Part shown: positions 62,904-64,000 of the stretch, piece by piece | How the letters are laid out: every line of letters begins with the position of its first letter | Numbering within the stretch: the first letter of the stretch is position 1 | From: G963668185 sp965237445 | GTDB lineage: Bacteria; Chloroflexota; Dehalococcoidia; Lucifugimonadales; G963668185 | Assembly: GCA_965237445.1 (NCBI GenBank) | Contig: OZ250142.1 | Span: 2,170,001-2,234,000 of the forward strand | DNA length: 64,000 nt | Reading direction: 5' to 3' | Position numbers and translations under genes: made by a program | The notes under the pieces: generated by a model | Seen by the model: only the letters and a program-made list of their open reading frames with translations | Told to the model about the DNA's origin: nothing | The model's database searches: none

Positions 62904-64000
62904 AATGACAACGCGTGACGACGTACGCCAACGGATGGAGCAGGACGGCGTCCGCTTCATCCTCACACAGTTCGTTGACATACACGGCGCGGCGAAGGTG
63001 AAGCTCGTTCCCGTGGGGCACTTCGACGACGTTGTGGACGACGGCGCGGGGTTCGCCGGAGGATCGCTGTACGGGATGGGGCAGGGGCCGCACGATCACG
63101 ACATGGCGGCACGGGTGGACGTTGCGACGTACACGCCGCTGCCCTGGGACTCGGAAACGGCCAGGTTCGCAAGCGACCTGTTTGTAGACGGCGAAGTTCA
63201 TCCGTACTGTCCCCGACAGAACATGAAGCGCGTTCTGTCCGAGGTCAGAGAAAGCGGGTACGTCTTCAACGTAGGCTTCGAGCCCGAACACTTTCTTGTT
63301 GTGAAAGAGGAGGACGGCGGTATCTCGATCTGGGACCCGGACGGCGTAGACACGCTGGACAAGGCCTGCTACGACTACAAGGGCATCTCAGGCGTGATGG
63401 CCTATCTGAAGGAGATGGCTGACGGTCTCAACGGTCTGGGCTGGGATAACTACCAGTCTGACCATGAGGACGCAAACGGCCAGTACGAGATCAACTTTCA
63501 CTACGACGACGCGCTCACGACCGCGGACCGCTGCACGTTCTTCAAGATGATGTCCAGCGCGGTCGCCCGGAGACACGGGGCCATTGCGACCCACATGGCG
63601 AAGCCGTTCGCCGACCGAACGGGAAGCGGCGGCCATGTGCACTACCACCTGGCGGACGCCGACAGCGGCGAGAATGTCTTCCTGGACGAGTTTGACGGAC
63701 GCGGGCTGGGTCTGTCGGAGATGGCGTACCACTTTATCGGCGGTATCAAGGCGCACGCACGGGCAATTTGCGCCGTGTCCTCGCCGACTGTGAATTGCTA
63801 CAAGCGATTGCAGGTGGGTCGCGCAGCATTGACGGGTTCACGCTCTGGCAATCTCTGGACGCCTGCGTTTGTATCGTACGGCGACAACAACCGGACGCAG
63901 ATGATCCGCACGGCCGGCCCGGGGCACCTGGAGGACCGGACGATCTCGGCGGCCTGCAACCCGTACCTGGCGTTCGCGGTGTACGTAGCGGCAGGTATGG
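62904..64000 (+). CDS. Glutamine synthetase family protein (type III/GlnT-like), partial at right edge
   Basis: 365 codons to the window edge; the C-terminus is missing. MTTRDDVRQRMEQDGVRFILTQFVDIHGAAKVKLVP starts the beta-grasp domain. NVGFEPEHFLVV holds a catalytic Glu, DHEDANGQYEINFHYDD (near 190) more metal ligands, and KPFADRTGSGGHVHYHLAD is the ATP-binding glycine-rich motif. It belongs to the GlnT or gamma-glutamyl-amide ligase group rather than GlnA. It joins glutamate to ammonia or an amine. In this context it could serve amine catabolism, as a guess. ATG has GGAGG about ten bases upstream. Confidence 0.88.

Overview
The window is a GC-rich bacterial chromosome segment with housekeeping blocks and accessory stretches. 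I infer a Chloroflexota member of the Dehalococcoidia/SAR202 type. The evidence is indirect: many TTG and GTG starts, GC-rich DNA with well-formed Shine-Dalgarno sites, an ancestral tRNA-tuf-ribosomal protein block, and a cupin, ketopantoate-reductase, amidase, FAD-oxidoreductase, M20/M24 peptidase and UPF0261 complement typical of heterotrophic SAR202-like genomes. No rRNA, intact insertion sequence, prophage or CRISPR array is visible.

Layout. 1-4200 (minus): pyrimidine operon pyrR-pyrB-pyrC plus an attached PD-(D/E)XK nuclease gene that runs off the left edge. It has a good sigma-A promoter and a textbook PyrR attenuator. 4685-9861 (plus): promoter, tRNA-Thr, tRNA-Tyr, tRNA-Thr, tuf, rpmG, secE, nusG, rplK, rplA, an attenuated leader, rplJ and rplL; rpoBC does not follow. 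9896-18582: M20 peptidase, radC, a cupin/ketopantoate-reductase/methyltransferase/cupin cluster, an MFS exporter, nickel superoxide dismutase, a second MFS protein and a UppP-like membrane protein. 18600-29300: an accessory island with a large DNA methyltransferase, a truncated RraA-like pseudogene, an ABC-2 transporter, a twice-frameshifted DUF2779 pseudogene, the intact RraA-like gene and a two-gene toxin-antitoxin-like pair with an ImmA/IrrE-like protein lacking HExxH. Two members of an unusual repeat family flank it.

29437-35584: aminotransferase, histidine phosphatase, amidase and FAD oxidoreductase (overlapping), and a PQQ-type beta-propeller. 35864-45740: tRNA-Met, a frameshifted DUF2207-like gene, an HTH-membrane protein, a decayed glyoxalase-family gene, a glycosyltransferase, an M24 peptidase, a STAS protein and a small nuclease-like protein. 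45781-45922 is a MITE with a 5-bp target duplication. 45988-54999: gltX, a hydroxyacid dehydrogenase, a repeat-rich gap, a second cupin/ketopantoate-reductase pair, a VapBC pair, two zinc-finger mini-proteins and an ABC exporter. 55184-64000: tRNA-Phe, tRNA-Gly, a MEMO1-like gene, then a co-oriented metabolic run (SDR, UPF0261, large methyltransferase, Nudix, zinc alcohol dehydrogenase, glutamine synthetase cut by the right edge).

The most novel-looking signal is a family of three intergenic elements (about 18627-18750, 29164-29284, 47554-47674). Each carries a four-unit array of GTNNC motifs at an exact 10-bp period at one end, facing inverted GNNAC motifs at the other. The NN dinucleotide is CA or AA in two elements and TC in the third. 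This looks like helically phased binding sites at the ends of a small mobile or regulatory element.
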